DNA of 64,000 nt, taken from contig NC_090708.1 in NCBI RefSeq assembly GCF_040954835.1, forward strand, positions 29,028,001 to 29,092,000, given 5' to 3'. The first letter of the stretch is position 1. Each line of letters opens with the position of its first letter. This DNA comes from Lepisosteus oculatus. Taxonomy: Eukaryota > Chordata > Actinopteri > Semionotiformes > Lepisosteidae. Both the position numbers and the translations under genes were made by a program. The notes below the pieces were generated by a model, which saw only the letters and a list, made by a program, of their open reading frames with translations, did no database searches and was not told where the DNA came from. Below are positions 10,400 to 23,284 of this stretch, piece after piece.

Positions 10400-12225
10400 C
10401 TGAGGCCTATTTACCTAGCTTATTTGGTAGTAAGTTTAATTGATCCAAGGATCTCATCCAGCTGTTTCTTAAAAGAAGCCAGTGTATTGGTTTCAACAAT
10501 ATGGCTGGGTAGTGTGTTTAACACTCCCACCACTCTTTGGGTTAAGAAGTGCCACATGTTCTGGGTTTTAAAAGCACTTTCACTTTCATGTACTGTCTAC
10601 CTGTGTCTTCTAAAGAAATCCAGTGTTCACATTGCCAATATATTTGAGGATATTGAAAACTTGAATCAGTTCCCCTCATAGTCTTCTAAATTCATAACTA
10701 ATAATATTCAGTTCCTTCAGCCCTTCAATGTAGGACATATTCTGCTCCATTAATGTATCTTGCAGCTTATCTCTGGACTGATCCCAGAACAACAATATTT
10801 TTTCTATATCATGGTGACAAATTGTAAAAAACATTCTAAACGAGGCCTTACTAGTGCATTAAACAATTTCAGCATAACATCTCTTGATTTCAATTCTACA
10901 ATTTATGTACATGTTTTAACATTTTGTTTGCCTTTAAAATTGCTTCTCCGTATTGTTTAGAAGATGCAAATGATATGTCAACATAGACACTTATTATTAT
11001 TAGTTTCTTTGAGCTCTGTCTTTCCCCTTTTTTATTTATAGTTTGTCTTTTTTACTACTGTCCTGGAGGAGTGACAAAAGTGTGCGGAAGACAGTGGCTT
11101 GAAAGCTATGATTTCTTTAAGTATGCATACAATATTTAGCATTTGTGAATATTGACTGCGTTATTGTTTCTTTTGCGTCTGCTTTCCTCTTTTAATCAAG
11201 GGTCAGCAAGCCTTTCCAGTGCAAACAATCAACAAAGATGACCTAGATGCTTATCTATTATCACACAGTGGTGACACATCTGATTTTGTAGATGTGCTGA
11301 AGTACGGAGATGGAGAGTAACTACAACAGACAAAGGAGGAAAGGACAGTACACTGTAACATCCTTGTCAACTGCATACAGTTATTTCCTTAATTAGTATA
11401 TACAGTACATACGGAATAATGTCGATACTCCTAACCCTGTGGTCAACAAGACATTCCAATATGAGGGGGGACTCAAAAGAGAGCAGCCAAGTAAGGCTCA
11501 CTACCCCAAATTTGTCTACATTAACTGCCATCTGCCATGTGTTTAGCGAGTTGTGATTTCTATCAAAATCTCTTTGAATTTAATTTGCTGCTTTTACAGA
11601 ATTTACAAGTTGGTTATCACCCTCAAACATGACTAGTTTATCAGATCATTGATATACCTTAAGAAAAGTAGTGGTCCACATGATAATACGATCACAGGGG
11701 GGGGTAAGAACGCTAGGCAGAGCAACAAGTAGTGAACTCAATATCGAGCAACAGGAATCAGGTAAGAATGGTATAAATAACCCGGCGTGCTGCACGGTAG
11801 AGCAATTGCAGGTGTGTTAACTCGTGCGGCGGCGCTTGTTAATAGTAATCCGCTGCTGGTGCTGATTAGATCGCTTAAGAGTTGATCTCTGCTGGCTGGT
11901 GGTCGTGACACAAACAAAATAAGAAAGTATTCATTAATCATATCTACCATTTCAGTGTCTTCTTTTGGTATTCCTGTAGGTGTATATTCCTGTAGGTCTT
12001 TCCTAGTCTATGTTGGGAAAGTTCAAGTCTCCCATAAATAAACTATTTAGTTTGCACATAAATTTGTAATTTAATTATACAATGTTGAATTATAATCAAC
12101 AACTGCATTTGGTGGTCTTTATCTCATCACCAATACTATTCTTTTTGGAATGTTTCTTAATTAGTCTGATCCACATAGATTCAGAGACTGCTAGATTCCT
12201 TTAGTGCCTGTATCGGAATACTTTT
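10400..12225 (-). mobile_element. Degenerate CR1-like LINE, endonuclease and RT remnants
   Basis: On the minus strand: RT-core residues at about 11520-11660, with KLVMFEGD at the place of the catalytic FADD motif and LNTWQMAVNVDK after it; an ORF2 C-terminus at about 10437-10560 (LNTLPSHIVETNTLASFKKQ); and endonuclease-region remnants at about 11940-12200. Many stops and indels are present. The RT metal-binding Asp pair is lost, so the copy is dead. It is interrupted near 11690-11905 by about 210 bp of more GC-rich, unrelated sequence. Relics of the same family lie at 23285-23620 and 62010-62400. Confidence 0.65.
11695..11905. repeat. GC-rich insertion in LINE relic
   Basis: Unlike its surroundings, this stretch contains CCCGGCGTGCTGCACGG and GTGCGGCGGCGCTTG. 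It splits the endonuclease and RT parts of the LINE relic. No ORF or terminal repeat was recognised; it could be another LTR or SINE fragment. Confidence 0.3.
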
Positions 12226-15160
12226 TTAATATATATATAGTGCTATAATTCCTCCACTTCCATAACAGACATAACATTTAACATGTACTGTAACATCTAA
12301 TAATTTTCAGGCTTGGTTTTGTGTAACTGTTATGCTTCTTATTAGAAAAAACAAAAGGATTTTTTGTACATTCAAAGGATAAACAATGAAAGAAGGAAAA
12401 AAGGTCAAATATTTTTTCTCTAAATAAGAAAAATAGGAGTGATGAAGGAGTCCAAGAATCAATAAACAGATGTCTGTAAAATATGTCCATCAACCAGATG
12501 GCATTCCTTTTGAATTTGAGAAAATATTTAGTGCATCTTAATGAATTCAATGAAAAAAGACATACGATCAAAAAGGGTGGTTTTATTGCAACAATGATCT
12601 TTTATAGTACTCTGTTATTGATACAAAACAATTCTACATCTACATTTTTATTTTTTGAACTCTTCAGAATAGTTTGGTCGAGGTTCCATTCATGAAAATA
12701 CATTTGCTTGAGAAAGATCTGTACTGTCATTATCTGAACTTCTCCATGACCAGACGTTTTCTTCAAGACATAATCTTTTACATGGAAGGGCATTCAAAGC
12801 ACTTACAGTAACACTTCTTTACACAAAGGGTTATGGGAGTACGGGACAAGTGACCCAGCCAATAATCTGAAGTCTTAATAAATAAATAACTTAAATAAAA
12901 CTTTCTTAGGTAAATAAATTACCAAATGATCTAGAACAGCTGAATTGACTCCTTTCATTTGTAACTCTTCTGTATGTACAGAGTTACTTTAAATCACTCT
13001 AAATTTTAATCACTTTAAATTTGTAAACCAGCAGTGCCAGCAGAGTGACCCCTGTTTCTTTTTTCCTGTTTTCAATCGGTTATCTCTCCCTTGGCTATAC
13101 AGACTCAGCGGTATGATTCACAGAACATCTGCTGAAAATCCCCTTCAGCAAAGGATTAGATCCAGATATTCCAACTATTAATCCTCACCATCAGAGACAG
13201 ACTGGCTGATGAAACATTTCAATTGAGTCTAAAACTTTCCTTAGGCACTAAGAACATTTAAAAGAGATGTGGAATAAAAATTTATTGCACACAGTTATAT
13301 ATAATATATATACTGTATAGTGGGTATTAAAAATAAAAGCTTATCTTTGTGTTCATGAATCTCAGGTTATGAGTAGCACTGAAATAAATAGATGAGTACT
13401 ACAGTGAGGTTATCATTAATTGAAACAATTGCTGACAGTGCTGTATATGTCATTATTTTAAATCAGTAAAAAAACAGAATCATTGACTGTTTTAGAGATT
13501 TGTTCTCTTTCCATATCTGAGGTATACACAAACCTTTATTTTAAATGGTCTGCTGCATAATTTACTTTCCCGATTATTTTTTAATGCTGGATTATGATAA
13601 CGTTGCATTTTTTCCCTTTCTTATTTTTTTAAGATAACGTTGCATGTAAAGGGCCATTACAATTAAATAAAACAGCGAAAATGAAGAAAAAGATGAAGAA
13701 ATGAATGATAAACAATTTAAGTTACCATACTATATAAAATTATTAGCAGAATGTAGCGTTAAATAAGAATGTGAATTCTTTTTTGGTGGTCTTATACTGC
13801 CATATGTATAATTTTAAAGTCTTTTGTGAGTTTCAGGGTAAATCTTATTCAAGCGCAAATGTAAAACATCAAACAAACTCTTGTTCTATGAAAGCTCAGG
13901 TTTTAAACACCTTTTAAACACAGTAAAAGGATGCAACAATCATGTTTACAAATTGAAAGGTTTGCAACACACCACTGCTTTTTTATTTTATCACTGAACT
14001 ATATTAAATCTTCTGTGGAGAAATAAAGTTGAAAAAAGCCGCAGAGAGTGGCACATGGAACAAAGCACATCCTGTAGTCACACATGTTAATAATTACACA
14101 GCCCCAGCCATGTTACTGTTAAATTTGACAAACGAGCTAACAAAATTTTCAAGCTGTTGCAGGCTGCCGCAGGTGGAAATTATTTTAATGAAACGCCGAG
14201 TGAGAGCGGAGTGCAAAAATCATGAAGAATTTAATAAAACATTTCAAGAATTTCATTACACAGATTTACACTCTTCGAGTCTCCTAACTGGCCCTGGACT
14301 AGAAAAACTTTACTTTTTCAATCAGCTGGCCAAACTGGTTCTATCAACTCCTCACAGGTCGTGTTTTGTTAAGTGCTAATAGCTAGAAATAATTAGTTGC
14401 ACATTCACATATTGAAATACATTGCATGGATATTGTCATACATATTCCTTTATTGGCACTTAACACAACAAAAATATTTAATTTATTATTATCATTCTTT
14501 AATATTGTTTATATTATATATAAAGAAAGGCAAGTGCTTTAAGGGCAGATAGCAGTGAACACTGATTAGTGATCTATTACTTTTAAGTGCACACAGATAT
14601 ACTGTACATATAAAATATAAAGACAATGCACAAATTATTTATAAGAAATATTTTTTCTGTTTGTTGACATAATCATACTGCAGGTGAGTAAAAGTTTAAA
14701 ACTAATTTCCCCACAAATTAACACAAACCTTATGATTCAGTGAAGGGTCACCTTCACATTGGTCTGCACATGAACTGTTGTTTTCTCTGACATTTTTCTA
14801 GTTATATCTTTGCCTATCATGATAACCTGAAACCTGGTGACTGGTTGTGCTGTTTCTGTTTTTTTACATTCCAATTCCCAAGCTTGCTTTATGCTATCAG
14901 CTTTGAGCAGATGCTTTGCAAAATTACACTAAAATCAAAAGACTGATTGATTAAAAATGTGATTATATGGATTGAGAGTGTTGCTGTGGTAAACTCACCT
15001 GCTCTTTTGCTCCACACTCCAGACTGCAGGCTGGCTGTGATTGCAGAGAAGAGGAACTTTCCCAGTGGCTCAGATAAGAAAAAGTTTGCTAACTTTTGAC
15101 CTCCAGAATGCTGAATATTGCTATTGATTATCACATTATCAGTTTTACCACTTATAATAA
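12226..15160. other. No gene recognised
   Basis: AT-rich sequence. A 116-codon frame (14029-14376, plus) begins at TTG and resembles nothing I know. A donor-like CAG|GTGAGT at about 14998 on the minus strand follows an open frame but has no recognisable protein match. Confidence 0.4.
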
Positions 15161-15164
15161 TAAA

Positions 15165-15427
15165 TAACATCACTTTATTAACCATTTACAATTTATTGCA
15201 TTAGGAATGATCTTTTTGCATATCCCAGCTTGCTCTCCATGAGACACAGGCAGGGAGAGAGCCTAGGGTCAAAGTGCAGGGTCTGCCATTGTACAGCACC
15301 CCTGAAGCAGTTGGGGTTAAGGGCCTTGCTCAGGAGCCCAATGGAGAAGGATTCCTCTGTTAGCTGCAGGATTTGAACTGGCAACCTTCCAGCCATAGGG
15401 GCAGATCCTTAGCCACCGTTCCGCCCC
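15165..15427 (-). repeat. tRNA-derived SINE joined to U6
   Basis: On the minus strand the unit starts GGGGCGGAACGGTGGCTAAG (A-box-like), has a B-box-like CAGTTCAAATCC, a body with CTCTCCCTGCCTGTGTCTC and a tail AATAAAGTGATGTTATT. The tail-proximal half recurs at 20555-20696. The SINE begins within two bases of the U6 terminal T run, on the same strand. Confidence 0.65.
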
Positions 15428-15477
15428 AAAAATATGGAATGCTTCACCAATTTGTGTGTCATCCTTGCGCAAGGGCC

Positions 15478-15514
<37 letters not shown>

Positions 15515-15534
15515 CGTGCTGCCGAAGCAAGCAT
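15428..15534 (-). ncRNA. U6 snRNA copy (probable retropseudogene)
   Basis: A full-length 107-nt match to U6 snRNA: the 5' stem GCTTCGGCAGCAC, the ACAGAGA box inside GATACAGAGAAGATTAG, AGC next to CATGG, and the terminal CATATTTTT are all present. About seven changes from the vertebrate consensus are visible, including in CAAATTGGTGAAGCATTCC. Upstream the only TATA-like run (TATATATAT) abuts position 1 rather than lying at -25, and no proximal element is evident. U6 is transcribed by RNA polymerase III and acts in the spliceosome; this copy is more likely a reverse-transcribed pseudogene. Confidence 0.85.
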
Positions 15535-15934
15535 ATATATATCACACTACAACAGGTGTGTGTTATCAACAGTTGGTTCTGTTGTAAACAGCGATTGGAG
15601 GTGCAGAACATTTTTATTAGGTAAAATAGGAGTTTATTAATAAGGGTTTATGTCTATTTGATTTTATTTTTATTGTAAATTAATATTTAGGGGAATTACT
15701 TTGAAAAATAATTAGTTGCAGTTAAAAGATACTTCCTTAAGTTATAACTTTTCACACACTGCATATTTTATTATAACCACTTTTTTAAGATATTTATCTG
15801 AAACATGTCCAATATAATCTCTTAGACAAGTACCTTGTTACAATAACTGATTACATTTTAAAGGTTATTTTCCCAACACTAGTAAATATAGCCACAGATT
15901 GTTTTATCTAGCCAATTTCTAAGGGTTTCATCTA

Positions 15935-16075
15935 ATTCAGGGTTGTGGGAAAGCCAGAGTCTGACCTGGCAAGCTATGAGTGCAAGGCAGGATACACCCT
16001 GGACAGGATGCCCGTCCATCACAGGGCACACACAGACACAAACACAGGCATGCACACGCTCACACCAAGGCTAAT
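15935..16075 (-). repeat. SINE fragment (CCATCC family)
   Basis: Contains GCAAGGCAGGATACACCC, TGGACAGGATGCCCGTCCAT and CACAGGGCACACACAGAC, the conserved middle of a very common fish SINE that is seen more completely at 41270-41630 and 63575-63895. Confidence 0.6.
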
Positions 16076-16284
16076 TTTCCCAAGCACCAAAAATTGTCCC
16101 ATGTTTTCATAACATCTGCAGTACAGGTTAAGGAATATTTTAAATCTTAGTTTCAATATAAGGTCCATCAGTTGAGAAAACAAAGGCCTACGATAGTAAC
16201 AGGCCCAGACTATTGCCGTTGAGTCAGAGATTACATTTGCCAGCAGCCATATCAACCTGCAACTCACAACTAGCAACCCAATAA

Positions 16285-16690
16285 AACTAAGCAGTTGTGA
16301 GCCTGGTCAGTACCTGGTTGGGAGACCTTCTGGGAAAAACTAAGGTTGCTGCTGGAAGAGGTGTTAGTGGGGCCAGAAGGAGGCGCTCACCCTGCGGTCC
16401 ATGTGGGTCCTAATGCCCCAGTGATGGGGACACTATACTGAAAAAAAAAATCAGTATAGTATAAAATCATTAAAAATCCCAGGCTGTTTCTCGACAAGAG
16501 TAGGGGTGTAACCCTGGTGTCCTGGTCAAATTTCCCATTGGCCCTCACTGATCATGGCCTCCTAATAATCTCCATCTATGAATTGGCTCTCCTCCCCACT
16601 AATAGCTGATGTGTGCTGAGTGTTCTGAGTGCTTTGAGTGGAGTGTCCAGAAAAGCACTATATAAGTGTAAGCAATCATTAATTATTATT
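16285..16690 (+). repeat. 5S rRNA-derived SINE
   Basis: The head GAGCCTGGTCAGTACCTGG followed by TTGGGAGACCTTCTGGGAA is the 3' half of 5S rRNA, including its internal promoter. The body contains CCAGTGATGGGGACACTATA and CTCCTAATAATCTCCATC. The tail is TTTGAGTGGAGTGTCCAG, then CACTATATAAG and (ATT)n. This is the layout of SINE3-class elements. The same tail alone is at 929-1000. Confidence 0.75.
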
Positions 16691-16694
16691 ATTC

Positions 16695-18430
16695 ACTCTT
16701 ATGCTCTGGAGGTCTCACACAGGCTGACCAGAAGGGTGAAGAATAGTGTTTGGGCTATGAGCTCTTTGTGACCATGAAGCTCTCACACTAAGGTTGACCA
16801 ACCCTTAGTTGGATTCAGCCTTCGGATCTCTTGACAAGAGGTCAAGAGACCTATGTGAATGACACCATGACATACCATAAAACAGGGGGCATAATCCTGC
16901 AGTAGAGAGCCCATATCTTCATAATAATTTCAATGAATAAAACCATCTTTATTTTCACCAATTTTCCAAATTTCTACCTCCTCAGAGCCATTTGAATCTT
17001 TCTGTCCATTGCACAGAAAACAATGGCCCACCTTGTAATAAATTCTTTAAAAATTGTTGAAGACAAAGTTTATTTTCTGTCTGAATTATTCTTTTCATCT
17101 GCAACTTGATCAGAAAGTGTGAGAAAGTGGTGGTGGGGGGGGGGATCACAACCTGTAATAGCCCATGGCAGACCTTCACAGACAGCAGACGAAAGATTTT
17201 TCAGGTTGTTTCCCAGATAGTGACACTAGGAACTCAGGCGATGTTTAATTATCTCTGGAGGCTTTTGCTCTTGGTCAATTATTAGCCTGTGATTAAAGCT
17301 TTTGGACTCTGAACCAGAAAGTTATGAGCTGTTGTTAATCAATATTTCATAAATTATTATATATCTCCTGTGAGGGCAAAATAAGACAAGATCCCTCAGG
17401 AACCCTCTAAGAGCTGTACTGTCTGGAACTGACAACATTGTTCCAAGCAGAGGGACACTTCATTCGGCACTATAAAAAACAGGCTTACAGGAGTACAGGT
17501 GTGGAGGCCATTCCACTTCACCTGCTCAAACCAAAGGTTCTCTCTCTTTTAGACTCTTCCTCTCTCTGCACTACTTTCTCTTACTTTCAGGGATTTCCTA
17601 ACTTTGAGCTCTTGGATTTCCCTTCACCTGCTCTGTTTTCCATTTGACACTGCTTTCAACATAAACAACATAACTGTAAAAGCCTTATTATTATTGCCTT
17701 ACTGTAAAATACAGCACACCCTTTAATGAGAGTGATGATTCTCTGTTCTGATTCTGAGGAACTCTTGTGTCTTTTGGATTTAATTACAAGTGAGTCCCTA
17801 ATCACTAGTGCTAACGGCAGCCTTTAACTCAGGGATTCCCTATCCTTGACTTCGGGATCCCCTCACCTGATGGTTTTCTTTGTTCCTGGGCTATTTACTT
17901 AAATAAATTATGAATTGAACCATCAATTTGCTTTTATTTTTACTCAAAAGTTGGAAATTTTAATTTACCTAAGAAGGACAGTATTAAAAATGGCTACATC
18001 CTACATGTTCTTCATAAACTGAAGACAAGTAGATGTGAAATTCAGCCTATTATTAGATGTATTAAGGGTACAATTATAAAGTGCTCAAGTGGAACAAAAA
18101 CGAGTTTGTTACTTGTTTGCTAACATCAAAACAAAATTAACACAATTTTGTTTCCTTATTTCCATTTAAAATGTTTTTGATAAGGAATAGATTCTGGTGA
18201 ACAAATATGTACAGTATTTACTTTCTGTTGAAGTCCAACTGGCTAATTTCAGCCCACACGCCTAAAGGGAATTCTGGAACTCACTAGTATAGAGTCAATA
18301 CCAATTAAAATTCCCAGTTGAGTTAAGAGTTTGAAAGCAAATAAAAAAAAAACAGACTTCCGATAAAAAATGTAATCAATCAATTTGTCATTAACATCTT
18401 GGTTGGAGCAAATACCAGAGGACACAGTTT
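16695..18430. other. No gene recognised
   Basis: AT-rich unique-looking sequence, with a hAT-like terminal fragment at about 17826-17895 (CAGGGATTCCCTATCCTTG). ORFs under 70 codons only. Confidence 0.4.
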
Positions 18431-18434
18431 TTGT

Positions 18435-18595
18435 CCATTATACTTACATTTGCACTCATTTATACAGTGTTTTACTGGAACAATTTGGGTAAGACATCTT
18501 GCTCAAGGCTACAACAGTGTAGTCTCATTTGGAATTCTAACCTACAAGCTTCTAGTTATAAATTCAAAATCCTAACCACTGCTGCCCTACCTTAA
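18435..18595 (-). repeat. tRNA-derived SINE fragment
   Basis: A minus-strand SINE remnant similar to 5130-5295. The body around GGTAAGACATCTTGCTCAAG and the decayed tRNA-like end around TCCTAACCACTGCTGCCC are recognisable. Confidence 0.45.
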
Positions 18596-19084
18596 GAATA
18601 CATAAAATTCTATATGATTATTGAAAGAATAATACTATGTGACTCAGTTATATGCACTCCATTCTCCAGCAGATATTTTCTGAGATTTTTAGGTTTTATT
18701 AAAGGTTATTGCTATGTGATCATTTACATTTGCTTCAAAAAAAAATCAAACTGTTACAGCAAATATTTCCTTTGTTGCTTTATTAAATAGAACTTATTTA
18801 ATAATTGCATTTATTCCTATAGTTTTTTTATTTTAAAATTAAACTATTTGTGAAGTGTTGCATTTCACTGTCTTTGTGAATGTGGACTGTTATGAATGTT
18901 TAGGATTCTTAAAGATTATTAAAATTATTAAAAATATGCATTTCTTTGCATGTCTGGCTATGAAAAATAAATTTAAATCTTAACCCTGTTTTAACAGGGA
19001 ATGAATGGCTAAATTAAGGGTGATCCAGGATTATTGTTGACAAGTAAGGGAAGCGAGCACCCTTACTATGGTCTTTGGTCTCCA

Positions 19085-19400
19085 TCAACAATGTTGTTCC
19101 TTTGCCATGGTGCATCTTCTTGTGCAGCTCCTCCACACAGTAATGCACTTCAGTGTCTGAAGACTTGACTTGTATAATTCAGAGGTTAAATGCTTTGCCC
19201 TGCCTCTCAACCTGCTGCTGAACCCCTCCTGGGTCTCAGAGGAACTGGGGTTTCCTGTGCCAATCACACTCCTGAGACAGCTGTCATGGCTCCTCAGGGT
19301 GCTGGGATGGTCATTGTCCTCAGAGAATTGCAGAGTGACCCGGTCTCCTGGATTACAGACTCTACATGTCCATGGAACACACAGAATGTGAATAGATCTC
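19085..19400 (-). pseudogene. Degenerate immunoglobulin V-like relic
   Basis: Minus-strand frame with NPGDRVTLQ (strand B of an Ig V domain, Phe where Cys is expected), EGFSSRLRGRAK (framework 3 of kappa-like V domains) and SSLQTLK. A one-base shift then reads HYCVEEL, like the conserved YYC end of framework 3. No leader exon, J segment or recombination signal was recognised. It could be a decayed NITR-type or antibody-light-chain-type V exon. The similarity is weak, so this is tentative. Confidence 0.35.
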
Positions 19401-20550
19401 AATTTAGTCTCGTGAACAGAGTTTTACAGTTAAATAAGAGGCAAAGATCTCAATATATTGTCCTGCAGCAGAAATTAGGGAACGGATTTCTATAAAAAGT
19501 GTTAGATTGGAACAAAACGGATTCACAAATCCCTTTTTGGGATTCCAAGAGGGATGTTACCCTTAACAGTCACTAATAACTGTGGTGCATCAGAGATATC
19601 AGCCAATATTCTTTCCAAACACATACTGTAAAGCAGTCTATGATGATCATTTATAACTTCCAAATTCATTTCATTTTGACCTGGCTTGTGTCATATTTCA
19701 CCACACCCGTAAACGCTTTACTATGTGTTTTTACTGTTTTATTACACCTTACTGTGTTGTTGCCACTGTTGCACACATATACATAAGCATAGCCTGCTGT
19801 ACATGGCTCTGTGGTGTTATGTTTGTAGGTGAAACATCTCTGTGCAGGGCAGAGCAGGAGCCAGAACAAGGAAATTAACAAAAGCTGACAGCAGAAGGCC
19901 TCTCTCTTCACCGAGTATGCAATGTAATCGATGCTGCTCTCAAAAGGAAAAGATTGTGTGCAGAACAGGGAATACTGCCCTCTGCTGTCAACAGGTGTTA
20001 ATGCCATTTTCAGCCTTCTGCCCTCCTTTTGTCTGTTTAGCCTTCTTATAATGCACTATCACATCCAGCTGTCACACTGCTGAAATATGTATAAGGTCAG
20101 GTTATGTACTGTACACTATGTCTAGGCTGGGATGTTTAAAATTTGTTTTTGAATCTCAAAAACCATACACACCAACCTAACTGCTCCACCCTCCCTAATT
20201 CAAGGCTAAATCCACCACGTGTCAGAAAAAGGAGGGGGAAAGAGGCATGGAAGGTAGGCAGTTCAAACAACACTGCTGTGTTCTAAGCACAACAGCCAAC
20301 CAGCTGTCAGACAACTGCTAGACAGCTGACCACATCTTCCAGAGCAGCCCCTGCCCCTCTCTGAAGATATAGCTGCTCTATACAGCTATCCAACAGCTCC
20401 TCAGAAAAATAAAAAGCAAAAAATAGACAGCATGACAGTAAGCATTATTTTTCACTTATGTTAATAAAGTTTAAGGTTTATAAAAATTAATATACAACTA
20501 AATGCATAAACAAATAATTATAGCAGTGTGATGGGTTAATGTGCATTGTA
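19401..20550. other. No gene recognised
   Basis: Open frames of 70-113 codons exist here (for example 19669-20007, minus), but they lack recognisable domains or splice context. Confidence 0.35.
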
Positions 20551-20554
20551 TAAC

Positions 20555-20696
20555 ATAACATAACATCACTTTATTAGCCCTATACAATTTCTTGCATTAG
20601 GAATTCATCTTTTTGCATACCCCAGCTTGCTCTCCATGAGACACACAGAGACAGATAGGGAGAGAGCCTGGGGTCAGAGCGGAGGGTCAGCCATAT
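20555..20696 (-). repeat. SINE 3' fragment
   Basis: Near-copy of the distal half of the SINE at 15165-15427: shared CACTTTATTA.CC, ATCTTTTTGCATA and CAGCTTGCTCTCCATGAGAC. The tRNA-like head is absent. Confidence 0.6.
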
Positions 20697-20699
20697 CTA

Positions 20700-23280
20700 G
20701 AATGTTTGAAATTTAGTTATTAAGCTTCCCAATAGTTACTCTCATAAGTTACATTTTAAGGCATCTTCTGATAGAAGTTTCAAAGTGTACTAGCAAAGTG
20801 TACTTGCTGATGAGTATCTTTAAAGTTAGTTAAAGCAAATAGAGGCTTTATAAGACCACGTGCATGTTGGTCTTGCTAATTTCTTCGATAGTTTCATTGT
20901 TGTTCTTGGTATCTTGGAGAAACTGACTGCCTCCAGCAAAATGTTCTTTATAATGTCAGTGAATAAGCCTGAGTAGATAGTGTGATGGCTGTTAGGAACT
21001 CTTTCTTGCTGAGAATCTGATGAAACAGGACCCTCAGCCAGCTAATCTTAAACCAACAGAAATAAAAATTCATCCTTGCTGCCACCAGGTGGCACCAAAG
21101 GGCTGTAACTCACAAAAAGCATCACTGGGGGTGAGAAAAGACACATCTTCACAGAAAAGAAGAAAAATATATAATTTAATTAAATCTAAAAGGACAGACA
21201 AAAACAATATTTCCGAAGCTTATCAAGAGAACCTCAGTCATGAAGTTGCACTCAGCTCTAAAAATAAAAGCTATTTTTCGACCAAGGCCAATGCAAGATG
21301 AGTGACAGGCCAATTACCGTTCCTCATGCTTTTAAATGAGCCACTTATATTTAAAATCCACTTTTTATATAATGTCATGCATTCTACAGGGAGAGCAATT
21401 AATTTAAACCACAAATATTGAAGGTCAGTGATGAATTTCTAGGAAAATTTAAACAAAGGGCAACATCTGCAGCTCTCAAGAGCACTGGTATTTTTAGATA
21501 TGTACTTTTGATAGTTCAGACCCTTCTAGGAAAAATGGCAAAGGAAAATGATCAGAACAAAGCTTCAATTGTTACTACTCTGTGTTCAACAAAGTGAATA
21601 TACTGTATACAGATAAGTGTAAACTCCTCCAGGGATGGGATTAAAAACTTCAGCAGTTCCCTTGGAAGGGGAGAATGCTATATGGTTTTCAAACAAACCA
21701 AAAATCATCAATGTGGCATTTATGCTTGGAGCCAAATGAAACGTCAGTGAAGAAATTTTGAATAAAAACTAATACAAATTTGTTGCAGAGTACGCAACTC
21801 TCAGAAAATTTAATTTTCCAGTTCAGAGTTTATTGCTGCTGAAGGGTGAAGGTTTGCACAAAGTATTGTCAGTGCTTGGCCTCTAACATATTTGTGTATA
21901 AAGACAACAATGGAAAATATCTGCACTGTATAACACTGCGGTTTTAGTCTAATGCACAGAAGTAGAAACAAATAGTTAATTTGTTATTTTCAAAATGTGG
22001 TTTTACCCTTTACTTGTTGCACTGTTGGAAATAAGGGTCTCGAGTGTGGTGATCAGAATATGTGTGACTGGGGGAACGTTCACACCCCTGACCAGAAAGG
22101 GCTGGGGGGGAGAGGAGGCGGAGGACTGTGGTCAGGGCTAAGTGCAGAGGTATGGCAGGCGTGTGGCCACTCATTCTCTGACTTTTACCAAGAAGGCTAT
22201 TTCTGTTTTCCACAGGATGTTTGTTTCAATTTGAGAACAAATTGTGGGCTTTTCAGGAAACGGGCTTCTCAATCATGTTCTTTTTATTGACGCAAATGCA
22301 ACTAAGCATTTTTAATGTTGGTACAGACCTCCCCCTTCATGTAGCAGGCATTAACAGTTAGGTTTCAGCCCCCCAAAAAATGTCACTTACTTTGTATAAC
22401 AAGTGCATCTCATCCACGTGCTTCTGTTCTCATAAAACAGAGATTTTCCAGCCAAACTGAAACTCCTTCTTTTTCACACTTCACCTGGTGCACATACTGT
22501 AAATAATCGCACAGTTAGAAAATGGCTGCAATCAGTTATTTGTGTTGAAGCAGATATGATAGTACAATTCGATTCAAGGCACTACCAGCATAATTGGAGA
22601 AAGGCACCCATGACATTTGAGAAAAACGCATGAATGAAAAAAGACTTTCGATATATACTATCCAAGGTTATTTGTAGGATAGATCATCAGTCTTATATAA
22701 AAGAATTTAGCACAATGCAGCAGTGAGCCACAAGTGCAGCAGTCTGACCACTATAACACCAGCCAGCATTAAGAATTGTAATATTCTTGACTGTTTTTTT
22801 AATCTCAGGGAAAGTCATCTGTTTTTTTATCTGTTCTCTTGCGCTCATTCAGATTGCCTATTTCTCCTTTAACCACAGGCACCAAACAAGGTGCCAGAAA
22901 GGCATTTTTAATATATTAAAAAGGATGTTAATGTATTAAAAAGGAGGATTGGATTCTTATATCTATATTGATACTTCTGCCTTCATTAATCCACCCACCT
23001 TTGGCAGAGAAGTGTTGGAGACTTGCACTCAGAGTCCTGTTTTTTCTATTTACTAAAAAAGTGAGAGCAGGGACAAAAACTTTTAAACTCTTCCTAGGTC
23101 CTGGAGAAGAGGGGAAAGCACATAGTGGCTACACAATCTTACTTGATTATTCTTGTCTGGTCTACAGGACTAGGTGATGGATTAGGAACATTCTAGAGTC
23201 TGAAAACCAGCCCTTCCTGCAACACACAGACACACACTCCTTCCTTGCTTAACAATGTGAACCTTTTAAGAATTTGCTAC
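20700..23280. other. No gene recognised
   Basis: AT-rich with a short GC-rich patch near 22075-22145. No motif-bearing ORF or RNA gene seen. Confidence 0.35.
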
Positions 23281-23284
23281 AAAC

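Noticed and set aside
10256-10681. 141-codon plus-strand frame
   Set aside because: Antisense of a decayed CR1-like LINE ORF2 C-terminus.
14029-14379. 116-codon frame starting at TTG
   Set aside because: No ATG at the start, no domain, no splice context; likely chance in AT-rich DNA.
15428-15534. Functional U6 snRNA gene
   Set aside because: Several changes from the conserved sequence, no TATA box at about -25 and direct fusion to a SINE point to a retropseudogene.
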